This document shows positions 34,273-42,757 of a stretch of DNA of 52,338 nt, piece after piece; positions within the stretch are counted from its first letter, which is position 1, and each line of letters starts with the position of its first letter. Source of the DNA: Actinomadura sp. 6K520. GTDB lineage: Bacteria; Actinomycetota; Actinomycetes; Streptosporangiales; Streptosporangiaceae. The notes below the pieces were generated by a model that saw only the letters and a list, made by a program, of their open reading frames with translations, was not told where the DNA came from and ran no database searches. The stretch covers positions 1 through 52,338 of the forward strand of contig NZ_SMLC01000038.1 of assembly GCF_004349245.1 (NCBI RefSeq), in the 5' to 3' direction. A program made the translations under genes and the position numbers.

Positions 34273-34357
34273 GGTGATCCCTCCTGTCTCTCCGCCCGGC
34301 CGGGTCCGGGATGACCGGCGGCCGTCCGGGCACTCCCCCGAACCTGCGGACGCCTGG

Positions 34358-35725
34358 TCAGCGTCCGCGCACGCACTTGTCGTACAGGTCAAGCAGGCGC
34401 TCGCCGGGGTCGTAGCTCCCCTTGAGCCGCCGGTAGGTCTCCCCGTCGTAGTAGCGCCAGAACTCTTCCCTGCCGTAAAAGGCAGTCGAATAGAGGGACT
34501 TGTGCCCGTCAAGGGCCGCGACCTTACGTTCGATGAGCCGGTTGTGGTACTCGGGGATCTGCCCGGGTGGAAGCCGGACCGTCCCCCAGAAGCCGACGTT
34601 CACGTACGGGCGGCCCACCTCCAGCGGGTACAGGGGCCACCGCTCCTTCGCGCGCAGCGGGCACAGCCAGATCGGGCTCATCCCGACCTTGTCGTGGAAG
34701 AACTCCAGGAATTCGGGGAGCCGCTCGGCGGGCACCTCGATGTCCTGGATGACGTCCTCGCGGGGCCGCAGCCCACGCCACCGGTCGGCCCGCGCGACGA
34801 AGTGGTACCGCCGGTCGTAGGCGACGAGCTTCCGGTACACGTCCGACCGCTTGTACCTGTCGGGCCACAGCCGCCGGACGGCCGGGTTCTGGACGCCGAA
34901 GGCGCCGGAGCACCAGAACCAGTCGGTGTCCCAGCGCCAGATGTAGTCGCGGATCGTCAGGAAGTCGACCGACCGCTCCTGGATCGACCGGTAGTAGATC
35001 CCCTGGCCGGTGTAGTCGGACGTGTACGGTGCCGAGTCGGTGAAGTAGCCCAGCGTGATGTACTGCTCGTCCGCGCCGAAGACCGTGCCGTCCATGAAGT
35101 CGACGGCCTCGCCCTCGAACCGCCCTGACTCGGTGATCTCCGCCATCACCCTGGACAGCTCGGCCGCGTCGCCGAACCGCAGATGCCGCAGCCGGACGTA
35201 CGGGTCGACCCGCCTCAGCTCGATCTTCAGCCGCAGCGAGTAGCCGAGCGTGCCGTAGGAGTTGGGGAACCCGTAGAACAGGTCGGCGTGCTCGTTGTCC
35301 CGGGTCGCGGTGACGACCCGCCCGTCGCCGGTCAGGACCTCCATCTCCAGGACCGCCTCGTGCGGCAGCCCGTCCCGGAAGGAGCTCGACTCGATGCCGA
35401 GGCCCGTCACGGCGCCGCCGAGCGTGATCGTCTTCAGCTGCGGGACGACCGTCGGCATCAGCCCGTGCGGGAGCGTCGCGTCGACGAGGTCCTCGTACGT
35501 CGTCATGCCCTGGACCTGCGCGGTCCGCTCCTCGGCGTCGACGCTCAGCACCTTGTCGAACCCGGACACGTCCAGCCCGGGCGCGTCCGAGGGGTCGCGC
35601 CACCGGAACAGGTTCGAGGTCCGCTTCGCCAGCCGCACCGGCGTGCCCGCCGGGATCGCCTCGTAGGACCTCTTGAGCTCCTCCACCGCCCGCTGGTGAT
35701 CGCCCCTGACCACAAGTTCCGTCAT
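34358..35725 (-). CDS. tmsA: FAD-binding oxidoreductase of 10-methyl fatty acid synthesis
   Basis: This 455-residue flavoprotein has an FAD_binding_4 domain at about 40-210. It is seen in VQGMTTYEDLVDATLPHGL, PQLKTITLGGAVTGLGIESS and FPNSYGTLGYSLRLK. A long C-terminal part follows, related to DWARF1/DHCR24-like reductases (WPLYPLEVGRPYVNVGFWG). It is expected to reduce the 10-methylene intermediate to 10-methylstearate with NADPH. It lies 85 bases upstream of the methyltransferase gene on the same strand. The tms name is from homology and context, and enzymatic proof is needed. Confidence 0.85.
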   Translation of the reverse strand: MTELVVRGDHQRAVEELKRSYEAIPAGTPVRLAKRTSNLFRWRDPSDAPGLDVSGFDKVLSVDAEERTAQVQGMTTYEDLVDATLPHGLMPTVVPQLKTITLGGAVTGLGIESSSFRDGLPHEAVLEMEVLTGDGRVVTATRDNEHADLFYGFPNSYGTLGYSLRLKIELRRVDPYVRLRHLRFGDAAELSRVMAEITESGRFEGEAVDFMDGTVFGADEQYITLGYFTDSAPYTSDYTGQGIYYRSIQERSVDFLTIRDYIWRWDTDWFWCSGAFGVQNPAVRRLWPDRYKRSDVYRKLVAYDRRYHFVARADRWRGLRPREDVIQDIEVPAERLPEFLEFFHDKVGMSPIWLCPLRAKERWPLYPLEVGRPYVNVGFWGTVRLPPGQIPEYHNRLIERKVAALDGHKSLYSTAFYGREEFWRYYDGETYRRLKGSYDPGERLLDLYDKCVRGR

Positions 35726-36192
35726 CTGCCCCTCCCGGAGACACAGTTAATCGATCATCCCATGCAGGGTCCACATGATTTGGACGTTAGGGGAGTCACA
35801 GGCAGAGAGCGGAATAACTCCTCGGGCACGTACATCGGCGTCTTTTCATCTCCTGGAGGCGACGGAACCGCAACTGGGCGACCACGTCAACATCTCCCCC
35901 GCCCCCCACACCTACAAACACGCCCCCGCGCCGGACCACAGTCACGACACCACCCGCGCCCCACGCCGCGCTCGCGCTCACGACACCGGCCGCGCCACGT
36001 ACACGGGCCAGGCGGGCGAGCCAACGAAGGTTCGCGCGCAATGACTTCACCCGCGGAACATCACGCCCAGCGGAAGATGTGGCCGGTCAACACGTATCCG
36101 GCCACTGCAGCCGACCGCCCCCACGCCACGCTCGTGCTCACGGTAATGACCGCGCCACCTCAAGGGGTCGGGCAGGCGACGGTCGGGCGTGG
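35726..36192. other. Gene-free region upstream of tmsA holding diverged direct repeats
   Basis: No convincing gene is seen here. The stretch contains two 60-bp diverged repeats (see the repeat entry). A short imperfect palindrome (GTCCA ... TGGAC at 35770-35786) lies 45-60 bases upstream of the tmsA start. Confidence 0.5.
35961..36180. repeat. Pair of 60-bp direct repeats, 160 bp apart
   Basis: The blocks 35961-36020 and 36121-36180 align without gaps at 45 of 60 positions (75%), for example ccacgccgcgctcgcgctca against ccacgccacgctcgtgctca. This suggests an old duplication of intergenic DNA. No coding or structural role is apparent. Confidence 0.65.
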
Positions 36193-36720
36193 TCACTTCA
36201 CCAGGCGGAGGATCCACGGGTAGCGGAACGTGTTGCCGGACAGGGCGTAGACGGCCGCCACGGCCGACAGGACCCACGCCACGGCGTAGACGATTCCGCC
36301 GATGCCGAAGGTGACGATGGTGAGCAGGAGGAGCGTCAACTGGAAGTTCACGGCCTCGGCCGCCTGGCGCCGGACGTACTCGGACCGCTTGCCGCTCAGC
36401 AGCATCAGCACCAGTGGCCCAACGAACAGGGTCGGTACGGCTACGGCGTGCGCGGCCGAGGCGAGCATGCGGTCCTCGCCGGTGGGGGACTCCCCGTCCC
36501 AGGCGACGGCCTTGCGTCCCGGCTGCGGTGCGGGGAGCAGATCGTGGGTGAGCCCGCCGAGGTCGTTGCGGGTCTTCGCCGTCATCGCCAGGTGCGTGCG
36601 CAGGTCGAATTCCTCGTGGTCGATCCGGCCTTCCGCGTACGCGTCCTGCAGGCGCTCGATGACCGATTCGCGTTCGGCGTCCGAGACCCTCAGATCCCCC
36701 ACCGCGTAGCTACTGTTCAT
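36193..36720 (-). CDS. DUF1707 and DUF4870 domain membrane protein
   Basis: The protein is 175 residues from the ATG at 36720; an ATG at 36729 adds three residues. The N-terminal ~55 residues are a DUF1707 domain (DLRVSDAERESVIERLQDAY, GRIDHEEFDLRTHLAM). The C-terminal half is a DUF4870-like membrane part with three hydrophobic segments (AVPTLFVGPLVLMLLS, LTLLLLTIVTFGIGGIVYAV, WVLSAVAAVYAL) and the FRYPWILRLVK ending. Function unknown. It lies 35 bases downstream of the deacetylase gene, probably in one transcript. Confidence 0.82.
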   Translation of the reverse strand: MNSSYAVGDLRVSDAERESVIERLQDAYAEGRIDHEEFDLRTHLAMTAKTRNDLGGLTHDLLPAPQPGRKAVAWDGESPTGEDRMLASAAHAVAVPTLFVGPLVLMLLSGKRSEYVRRQAAEAVNFQLTLLLLTIVTFGIGGIVYAVAWVLSAVAAVYALSGNTFRYPWILRLVK

Positions 36721-36755
36721 ACCTTTCATGCTCCGCGACGTGGTGCCGTGGGGCA

Positions 36756-37562
36756 TCAGGGAAGACCCTGACCGTCCCCTGATTCGAGTTCCCGGTATTC
36801 CTTTCCGGGGGTCAGCTTCCCGCCGAACAGCTCGGTGACGGTCACGAACACGTAGCCCTTGGCGGCCAGCTTGTCGATGATCTCCGGAACGGCCCGCACG
36901 GTCGTCGGGTGGATGTCGTGCAGCAGCACGATGCTGCCGGGTTTCGCCTGCTTGAGGACCCGGCGCTCGATGTCGTCGCTCTCGCGGTGCCGCCAGTCGA
37001 ACGGGTCGACCGTCCACAGCACCTGCGCCATGCCCATGCGCCGAGTGATGCGGGCCAGGCGTTCGGACGTCGACCCGTAGGGCGGCCGCAGCAGTTTGGA
37101 CGTGACCCCGGACGCGTTCCGAATCGCGTCCTGCGTCCGGGTCAGCTCCGAGACGATCGTCTTCTTGGACGCCCTGCCCAGGTCGGCGTGCGTGTAGCTG
37201 TGGTCGGCGATCTCGTGCCCGGCCGCGTGCTCGCGCCGCACGAGGTCGGGATGCTCGGCGACGTTCTCGCCCACCAGGAAGAACGTCGCCTTGACGTTGC
37301 GGGAGGCGAGGATGTCGAGCAGTTCGCCGGTGCTCTCCGCCGGGCCGTCGTCGAACGTGAGCGCCAGGCACTTCACCCGCGTGCAGTCGGGCGGCGGAGG
37401 CTTCGGCTTGGGCTTCGGCACCTCGCTCCTACGCTCGGGGGCCTTGTCCTTCGCCGCGGTGAGCCGCACCGGTCCGTCGTCCGGGGCCAGTGTGCTCAGC
37501 CATCCGCATACCGCCGCCACGAGCACGGCGGCGGCCGCCCGCCGGACCACGCCTATCAACAC
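36756..37562 (-). CDS. Polysaccharide deacetylase family protein (NodB domain)
   Basis: This exported or membrane-anchored carbohydrate deacetylase has 268 residues. A hydrophobic N-terminus (about 6-26) is followed by a Lys/Pro-rich linker (KPKPKPPPPD). The NodB domain starts at about residue 65. Motif 1 is LTFDDGPAEST with the metal and catalytic Asp pair, motif 2 HSYTH supplies the metal His residues, motif 3 is RPPYGS, and a late LLHDIHP follows. Likely substrates are N-acetylglucosamine residues of peptidoglycan or surface glycans. Neighbouring DUF1707 suggests an envelope role. Confidence 0.88.
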   Translation of the reverse strand: MLIGVVRRAAAAVLVAAVCGWLSTLAPDDGPVRLTAAKDKAPERRSEVPKPKPKPPPPDCTRVKCLALTFDDGPAESTGELLDILASRNVKATFFLVGENVAEHPDLVRREHAAGHEIADHSYTHADLGRASKKTIVSELTRTQDAIRNASGVTSKLLRPPYGSTSERLARITRRMGMAQVLWTVDPFDWRHRESDDIERRVLKQAKPGSIVLLHDIHPTTVRAVPEIIDKLAAKGYVFVTVTELFGGKLTPGKEYRELESGDGQGLP

Positions 37563-37732
37563 ACGCCCCCCGCTGCTGATCCCCCGAGGGCCGACAGTCT
37601 AGGGCGCGGCGCCCCGCCGGACGGGGATGCCGCCGCTGTGTCGGGAACCGCGGGTCCCGCCGAGCCGTTATCGTCGTAGACCGCACCGACCCCGGAAGAG
37701 GTCCGGGGGCCGCACCAGACGACGGGACAGGC

Positions 37733-38090
37733 ATGAGGTTCCGGGATCGATTCGGGCTCCGCAAGAACCGCGGGTCCTCGGTCACGAGGCTCGACCGCGA
37801 GGCCACCGACTCCGACATCGAGGCGCTGATCGCCTTCGCCCGCAGCCGCCGCGGCGTGGAGTTCTTCGTCGAGCCGGAGACGTTCGCCACCGACACCACG
37901 GCCGTCGCCGTGGCCCACGACGGCGAGTGGACCCGCCGCCGCGTGGGCTCCCCCAAGGTCATCGGCAAGGTCGCCCGCGACCTGAAACTCCCCATCTACG
38001 ACGTCCAGATCGTCGGCTACCCGGCCCGCATGCGCGCCTGGAACGCCCGCAACCCGGACCGCCGAATAGACCCCGGCGGGCCACCACCTT
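37733..38090 (+). CDS. Small conserved protein; 3' end cannot be placed
   Basis: The ATG at 37733 opens a protein MRFRDRFGLRKNRGSSVTRL followed by DREATDSDIEALIAFARSRR, GVEFFVEPETFATDTT and KLPIYDVQIVGYPARMRAWN. It resembles actinobacterial conserved proteins of about 110 residues whose C-terminus is GYPxRMRxxN. After about residue 117 the frame turns into Pro/Ser-rich noise and meets no stop until 39043, deep inside the opposite-strand DUF4192 gene. I give only the recognisable part. Either the true stop was lost by a frameshift near 38080 or the sequence has an indel. Function unknown. Confidence 0.5.
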
Positions 38091-38206
38091 CCCCGTCGCC
38101 GAGCCCGTGCCGACGAAGCCGCCACCCGGGACATGCAACCAGCAGCCACGCAAGCCGAGACCACAATGCTCAGGTCTCAACACGCGGCCTGGTCGCGGGT
38201 GGTGGG

Positions 38207-39181
38207 TCAGCCGGCTTCTCGTTCCTCCCCATAGGCGGCGGCCAGTTGGTCGGGGGTCGTGTGCAGGCGGACCTTCGAGGGTGGGATGCCGGCGTTGATG
38301 ATTTCGCGGAGGAGGATGGCCATCGAGTAGGCGGGGTCGGTGTCCAGCGCTCTTTCGAGGGCGACGTTGGCCAGGCCGCCGTCGCCCGCGGAGTAGGCGG
38401 CGAAGGCCAGGAGGGACGCGGGCGCGGGGACGTAGGGGGCTTCGACACGGCGCAGGACGTCGCGCCAGAAGGCGATGTCGGCGGCGGGGGCGTCCTCGTC
38501 GATGCGGATCCATGCCTCGTCGCGGATGCGCAGGTCGGTGAGGAGGATGCCGAGGCGGGCCACCTCGTCGTCGGTCGGGGCGGCGCCGGAGCGGGTGCCG
38601 GTGCGGGCGAGGAGGGCGAGGACGAAGGCGAGGCCCTCGCCCGGGGCGGGGCCGGGGCGTCTCTCGGCGCGTTCGGTCGCGTCGCGCATGGCGGCGCGGG
38701 CGGGGCCGTCGAGCGGCTGGACGGAGCGGACGAGTTCGGAGCGGTCCGCGAGGGCGACGTGGCCGGCGTACGTCGCCTGCGCGGCGAGGGCGCTGGCGGA
38801 TATGTCGTACGGGGTCCCTTCGGCCGGGCAGCAGTCGTCGTCGCAGGTGAGCGACCACCAGCGGCCGTCGGCGACCCGGATCGCCTCGGCGGCGGGGACG
38901 CCCGCGGCCTCCAGCGCGGCCCGCATCGCGGACGCCGACTCGCCGACCTCCCCCGGCGGCCCGTAGCCGAGGACGAGGGACCGGGCGAAGCCGTTGCCGG
39001 CGAGGAGGGCCGCCACCTTCCCCGCGGCGCCGGCCGACGGTAAATCGAGCCTGATGGCGCAGGTGCCGTGGGCGCGTCCTTCGAAGCCGATCACGACGAG
39101 GCTCCGCGAGGGATGGAAGCCCAGCAGGTAGGGGACGGCCGCGATCGCGTCCTGTGCCGATCGGATCACCAAGGGTGTCAT
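38207..39181 (-). CDS. DUF4192 domain-containing protein
   Basis: This 324-residue protein is a typical actinobacterial DUF4192 member. It runs SAQDAIAAVPYLLGFHPSRS, then LVVIGFEGRAHGTCAIRLDL, then WWSLTCDDDCCPAEGTPYD with a cluster of cysteines, and a helical C-terminal half with AYSAGDGGLANVALERALD. Its function is unknown. It is often found in replication- or repair-gene neighbourhoods. Here the DinG-type helicase gene is divergent from it across about 100 bases. Confidence 0.85.
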   Translation of the reverse strand: MTPLVIRSAQDAIAAVPYLLGFHPSRSLVVIGFEGRAHGTCAIRLDLPSAGAAGKVAALLAGNGFARSLVLGYGPPGEVGESASAMRAALEAAGVPAAEAIRVADGRWWSLTCDDDCCPAEGTPYDISASALAAQATYAGHVALADRSELVRSVQPLDGPARAAMRDATERAERRPGPAPGEGLAFVLALLARTGTRSGAAPTDDEVARLGILLTDLRIRDEAWIRIDEDAPAADIAFWRDVLRRVEAPYVPAPASLLAFAAYSAGDGGLANVALERALDTDPAYSMAILLREIINAGIPPSKVRLHTTPDQLAAAYGEEREAG

Positions 39182-39279
39182 GTCGTCGAGGTTCGCAGCG
39201 CGGCGGTTCCGGGGCCACGGGGAACGCGAACTGTGGATAACTCCGGGGCGGACGCGGGTGTCCGCCGCGGACGGTAGCG

Positions 39280-41403
39280 TTGGGCGACGTGCCCGCCCCT
39301 GATCTGCTGACCGCCGGCGAAACCAAGATTCCGGACACGGCGTCCCTTCTCGCCGCGGCCGTCGCGTCCATCGGGGGCGCCGAGCGCCCCGGCCAGGTGG
39401 AGATGGCCCGCGCGGTGGAGGACGCGATCGAGTCCGGGGAGCATGTCGCCGCGCAGGCGGGCACCGGCACCGGGAAGTCGCTGGCCTACCTGGTCCCCGC
39501 GATCCGGCACGCGGTGGAGAAGCAGACGACGGTGGTCGTGTCGACGGCGACCATCGCGCTGCAGCGCCAGCTCGTCGACCGCGATCTGCCGCGCCTCGCG
39601 GAGAGCCTCGGGCCGCTGCTCGGCACGGAGCTCAAGTTCGCGATCCTGAAGGGGCGCCGCAACTACCTGTGCCTGCACCGGGTGCAGACGGGCGTGCCGG
39701 AGGAGGACGAGGGCCCGAGCCTGTTCGATCCGCAGCAGCTCTCCTCGCTCGGACGGCAGGTGAAGCGGCTCAACGAGTGGGCCGAGGAGACCGGCACCGG
39801 CGACCGGGACGAGCTGGTGCCGGGCGTGAGCGAGCAGGCGTGGCGGCAGGTGGCCGTCACCGCGAAGGAGTGCCTGGGCGCCCAGCGCTGCCCGCACGGC
39901 ACCGAGTGCTTCGCCGAGCTGGCGCGGGCGGAGGCGGGCGAGGCGCACATCGTGGTCACCAACCACGCGCTGCTGGCGATCGACGCGCTGGAGGAGTTCC
40001 AGGTCCTGCCCGAGCACGACGTGGTGATCGTGGACGAGGCGCACGAACTGGTCGACCGGGTCACGTCGGTCGCCACCGGTGACCTGAGCGCCGCCGCGGT
40101 CGAGATGACGGCCCGCCGATGCGGGCGGCTCATCGAGGAGTCCACCGCCGACCGCCTGAAGGAGTCCGCGGAAGGTCTCGGCCTACTTCTGGAGGACCTG
40201 CCCACCGGACGTATGGACGTCCTCCCTCCGGCCCTGGGCAACACCCTCGCCGTCGTCCGGGACGCCGCGCACGCCTGCATCAGCGCGCTCGGCCCCGAGA
40301 AGAAGGACTCCGACCCAGGCGATATGGCCGCGCGCAAGGCCGCACGGTCGTCGCTCGAAGAGCTGCATGAGACGGCCGTACGCACCCTGGAGGCGTTCCA
40401 GCCCGAGATGGCCGAGCGCTTCGACGTGGTGTGGCTGGAGAAGCCGTTCGTCCAGGACGGGCGGCCGAAGCGTCCACCGGCGTTGCACGTCGCGCCGATC
40501 GGGGTCGGCGGCCTCCTGCGCACCACGCTGTTCGAGCGGCGCACCGCGATCCTGACGTCGGCGACGCTGACGCTGGGCGGGTCGTTCGAGCCGCTCGCCC
40601 GGCAGTGGGGCCTGCCGCCGCTGAACGAGAAGGGCGCCGGGCGGGACGCGCTGACGGCGGCCGAGGGGCTCGCCCGCACGGCGACCGAGAAGGGCGAGGC
40701 GAAAGGCGAGGCGTCCGAGGTCGTGTGGTCCGGGCTCGACGTCGGCTCTCCGTTCGACCACCCGAAGGCGGGCATCCTGTACGTCGCGCGGCACCTGCCG
40801 CAGCCGGGACGGGACGGCCTCGCCGACGCCTACCTGACGGAGATCACCGAGCTGATCGAGGCGGCCGGCGGCCGGACCCTCGGTCTGTTCTCCTCGATGC
40901 GGGCCGCGCGGCAGGCCGCCGACGAGCTGAGGGACCACCTGTCCCACCCGCTGCTGTGCCAGGGCGACGACTCCACTTCCCTGCTGGTCAAGCAGTTCGC
41001 CGAGGACGAGCGGACCTGCCTGTTCGGCACCCTGTCGCTCTGGCAGGGCGTGGACGTCCCCGGCCCCTCGCTGCAGCTCGTCATCATGGACCGCATCCCG
41101 TTCCCCCGCCCGGACGACCCGGTGTCCTCGGCGCGGTCACGGGCCGTGGCGGCGCGCGGCGGCAACGGCTTCATGGCGGTCGCCGCGACGCACGCGGCGC
41201 TGCTGCTCGCCCAGGGCGCCGGGCGCCTGCTGCGTTCGATGGACGACCGGGGCGTCGTCGCCGTCCTCGACCCGCGCCTGGCCACGGCGCGCTACGGCGG
41301 CTTCCTGAAGAACTCGCTGCCGCCGTTCTGGGCGACGACCGACCCGGGCGTCGTCCGCGGCGCCCTCCGCCGCCTCGACGACGCCGCCACGACCGCCTCC
41401 TAG
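39280..41403 (+). CDS. ATP-dependent DNA helicase, DinG/XPD family
   Basis: A superfamily 2 helicase of 707 residues. Walker A is AGTGTGKSLAYLVP, the TIALQRQL segment follows, the DEAH box is VIVDEAHELVD, and motif VI is near QGAGRLLRS. Four cysteines (NYLCLHR, ECLGAQRCPHGTECF) fit the Fe-S cluster of the XPD/DinG family. Such enzymes unwind damaged DNA or R-loops. The annotated start is TTG 39280, but GTG 39289 follows a TAGCGT hexamer by eight bases and could be a leaderless start. A mostly non-conserved insert (residues ~260-380) lies between the Fe-S and second RecA domains. Confidence 0.9.
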   Translation: MGDVPAPDLLTAGETKIPDTASLLAAAVASIGGAERPGQVEMARAVEDAIESGEHVAAQAGTGTGKSLAYLVPAIRHAVEKQTTVVVSTATIALQRQLVDRDLPRLAESLGPLLGTELKFAILKGRRNYLCLHRVQTGVPEEDEGPSLFDPQQLSSLGRQVKRLNEWAEETGTGDRDELVPGVSEQAWRQVAVTAKECLGAQRCPHGTECFAELARAEAGEAHIVVTNHALLAIDALEEFQVLPEHDVVIVDEAHELVDRVTSVATGDLSAAAVEMTARRCGRLIEESTADRLKESAEGLGLLLEDLPTGRMDVLPPALGNTLAVVRDAAHACISALGPEKKDSDPGDMAARKAARSSLEELHETAVRTLEAFQPEMAERFDVVWLEKPFVQDGRPKRPPALHVAPIGVGGLLRTTLFERRTAILTSATLTLGGSFEPLARQWGLPPLNEKGAGRDALTAAEGLARTATEKGEAKGEASEVVWSGLDVGSPFDHPKAGILYVARHLPQPGRDGLADAYLTEITELIEAAGGRTLGLFSSMRAARQAADELRDHLSHPLLCQGDDSTSLLVKQFAEDERTCLFGTLSLWQGVDVPGPSLQLVIMDRIPFPRPDDPVSSARSRAVAARGGNGFMAVAATHAALLLAQGAGRLLRSMDDRGVVAVLDPRLATARYGGFLKNSLPPFWATTDPGVVRGALRRLDDAATTAS

Positions 41404-41449
41404 CGGTCCGCCACCAGAGGCGGACGCGGCCGCGGCGGCGCCCCGGGGG

Positions 41450-42661
41450 TCAGCGGCGGTAGGAGTGGAGGAACTCCCCGATGCGGCCCACGGCCTCCTC
41501 CAGGTCGTCGGCGTACTGGAGCGTGACGACGCGGAAGTGGTCGGTGGCCGGCCAGTTGAAGCCGGTCCCCTGGACGACCAGGAGCTTCTGCCGTTCGAGG
41601 AGGTCGAGGGCGAAGCGCATGTCGTCCTCGATCGGGTACATCTCCGGGTCGAGGCGCGGGAAGACGTACACGGCGCCCTGGGGTCTGACGCAGCTGACAC
41701 CCGGCAGGTCGTTCAGCAGCTTCCAGGCGCGGTCGCGCTGCTCGCCGAGGCGGCCGGTCGGCAGGACGAGGTCGTCGATGCTCTGGTAGCCGCCGAGCGC
41801 GGCCTGGATGGCGTGCTGCCCGGGGACGTTCGGGCAGAGCCGCATATTGGCGAGGATGTCGAGGCCCTCGATGTAGGACTCGGCGTGCTCCTTCGGCCCG
41901 GACAGCACGACCCAGCCGGAGCGGAACCCCGCGACCCGGTAGTTCTTGGACAGGCCGCCGAAGGTGAGGCACAGCAGGTCCGGGGCCAGGGACGCGATCG
42001 GGACGTGCTCGGCGCCGTCGTAGAGGATCCGGTCGTAGATCTCGTCGGCGAAGACCATGAGGTTGCGGCGGCGGGCGACCTCGACGATGCGCGACAGCAC
42101 CTCCCGCGAGTACACGGCGCCGGTCGGGTTGTTCGGGTTGATGATGACGATGGCCCGGGTCCGGTCGCCGATCTTCGACTCGATGTCGTCGAGGGAGGGC
42201 TGCCAGCCGTCGTCCTCGTCGCACAGGTAGTGGACGGGCGTCCCGCCGCAGAGCGACACCGACGCCGTCCACAGCGGGTAGTCGGGCGTGGGGATCAGCA
42301 CCTCGTCGCCGTCGTTGAGCAGCGCCTGCAGCGTCATCACGATCAGCTCGGACACGCCGTTGCCGAGGTAGACGTCCTCGACGTCGATGCCGCAGACGCC
42401 GTTGTCCTCGAAGCGCTGCACGATGGCGCGGCGGGCGGGCAGAATCCCCTTGGAGTCGCTGTAGCCGTGCGCCTCCGGCAGGTTGCGGATCATGTCCTGG
42501 AGGAGTTCGGGCGGGGCCTCGAACCCGAACGGGGCGGGATTGCCGATGTGGAGCTTGAGGACGTTGTTGCCCTCGGCCTCCAGCTGCTTGGCGCGCTTGA
42601 GCACCGGACCGCGGATGTCGTAGCAGACGTTGGTGAGCTTCCCCGATTGATTGACCTGCAT
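41450..42661 (-). CDS. PLP-dependent aminotransferase (AlaT-like)
   Basis: This fold-type I aminotransferase has 403 residues. The signature DIRGPVLKRAKQLEAEG opens the protein, GYSDSKGILPARRAIVQRFE follows, the NPNNPTGAVYS segment binds substrate, and the PLP lysine is in LSKNYRVAGFRSGW. Its closest recognised type is the E. coli AlaT / mycobacterial alanine-aspartate aminotransferase. It transfers amino groups between alanine and glutamate or related pairs. No operon partners are adjacent. Confidence 0.88.
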   Translation of the reverse strand: MQVNQSGKLTNVCYDIRGPVLKRAKQLEAEGNNVLKLHIGNPAPFGFEAPPELLQDMIRNLPEAHGYSDSKGILPARRAIVQRFEDNGVCGIDVEDVYLGNGVSELIVMTLQALLNDGDEVLIPTPDYPLWTASVSLCGGTPVHYLCDEDDGWQPSLDDIESKIGDRTRAIVIINPNNPTGAVYSREVLSRIVEVARRRNLMVFADEIYDRILYDGAEHVPIASLAPDLLCLTFGGLSKNYRVAGFRSGWVVLSGPKEHAESYIEGLDILANMRLCPNVPGQHAIQAALGGYQSIDDLVLPTGRLGEQRDRAWKLLNDLPGVSCVRPQGAVYVFPRLDPEMYPIEDDMRFALDLLERQKLLVVQGTGFNWPATDHFRVVTLQYADDLEEAVGRIGEFLHSYRR

Positions 42662-42711
42662 GGACTCACCCTACAGACGCGCGGCCCCGCGAACGTGGAA
42701 GCAGTGGCCAA

Positions 42712-42749
42712 GACCCGTCCCCTCCCGCGCCGGGGCGAGGGGACGGGTC
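42712..42749 (-). terminator. Terminator after the ABC transporter operon
   Basis: A perfect 13-bp stem (GACCCGTCCCCTC with its complement) and a 12-base loop lie nine bases beyond the permease stop codon. Confidence 0.75.
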
Positions 42750-42757
42750 CGGCGGCG

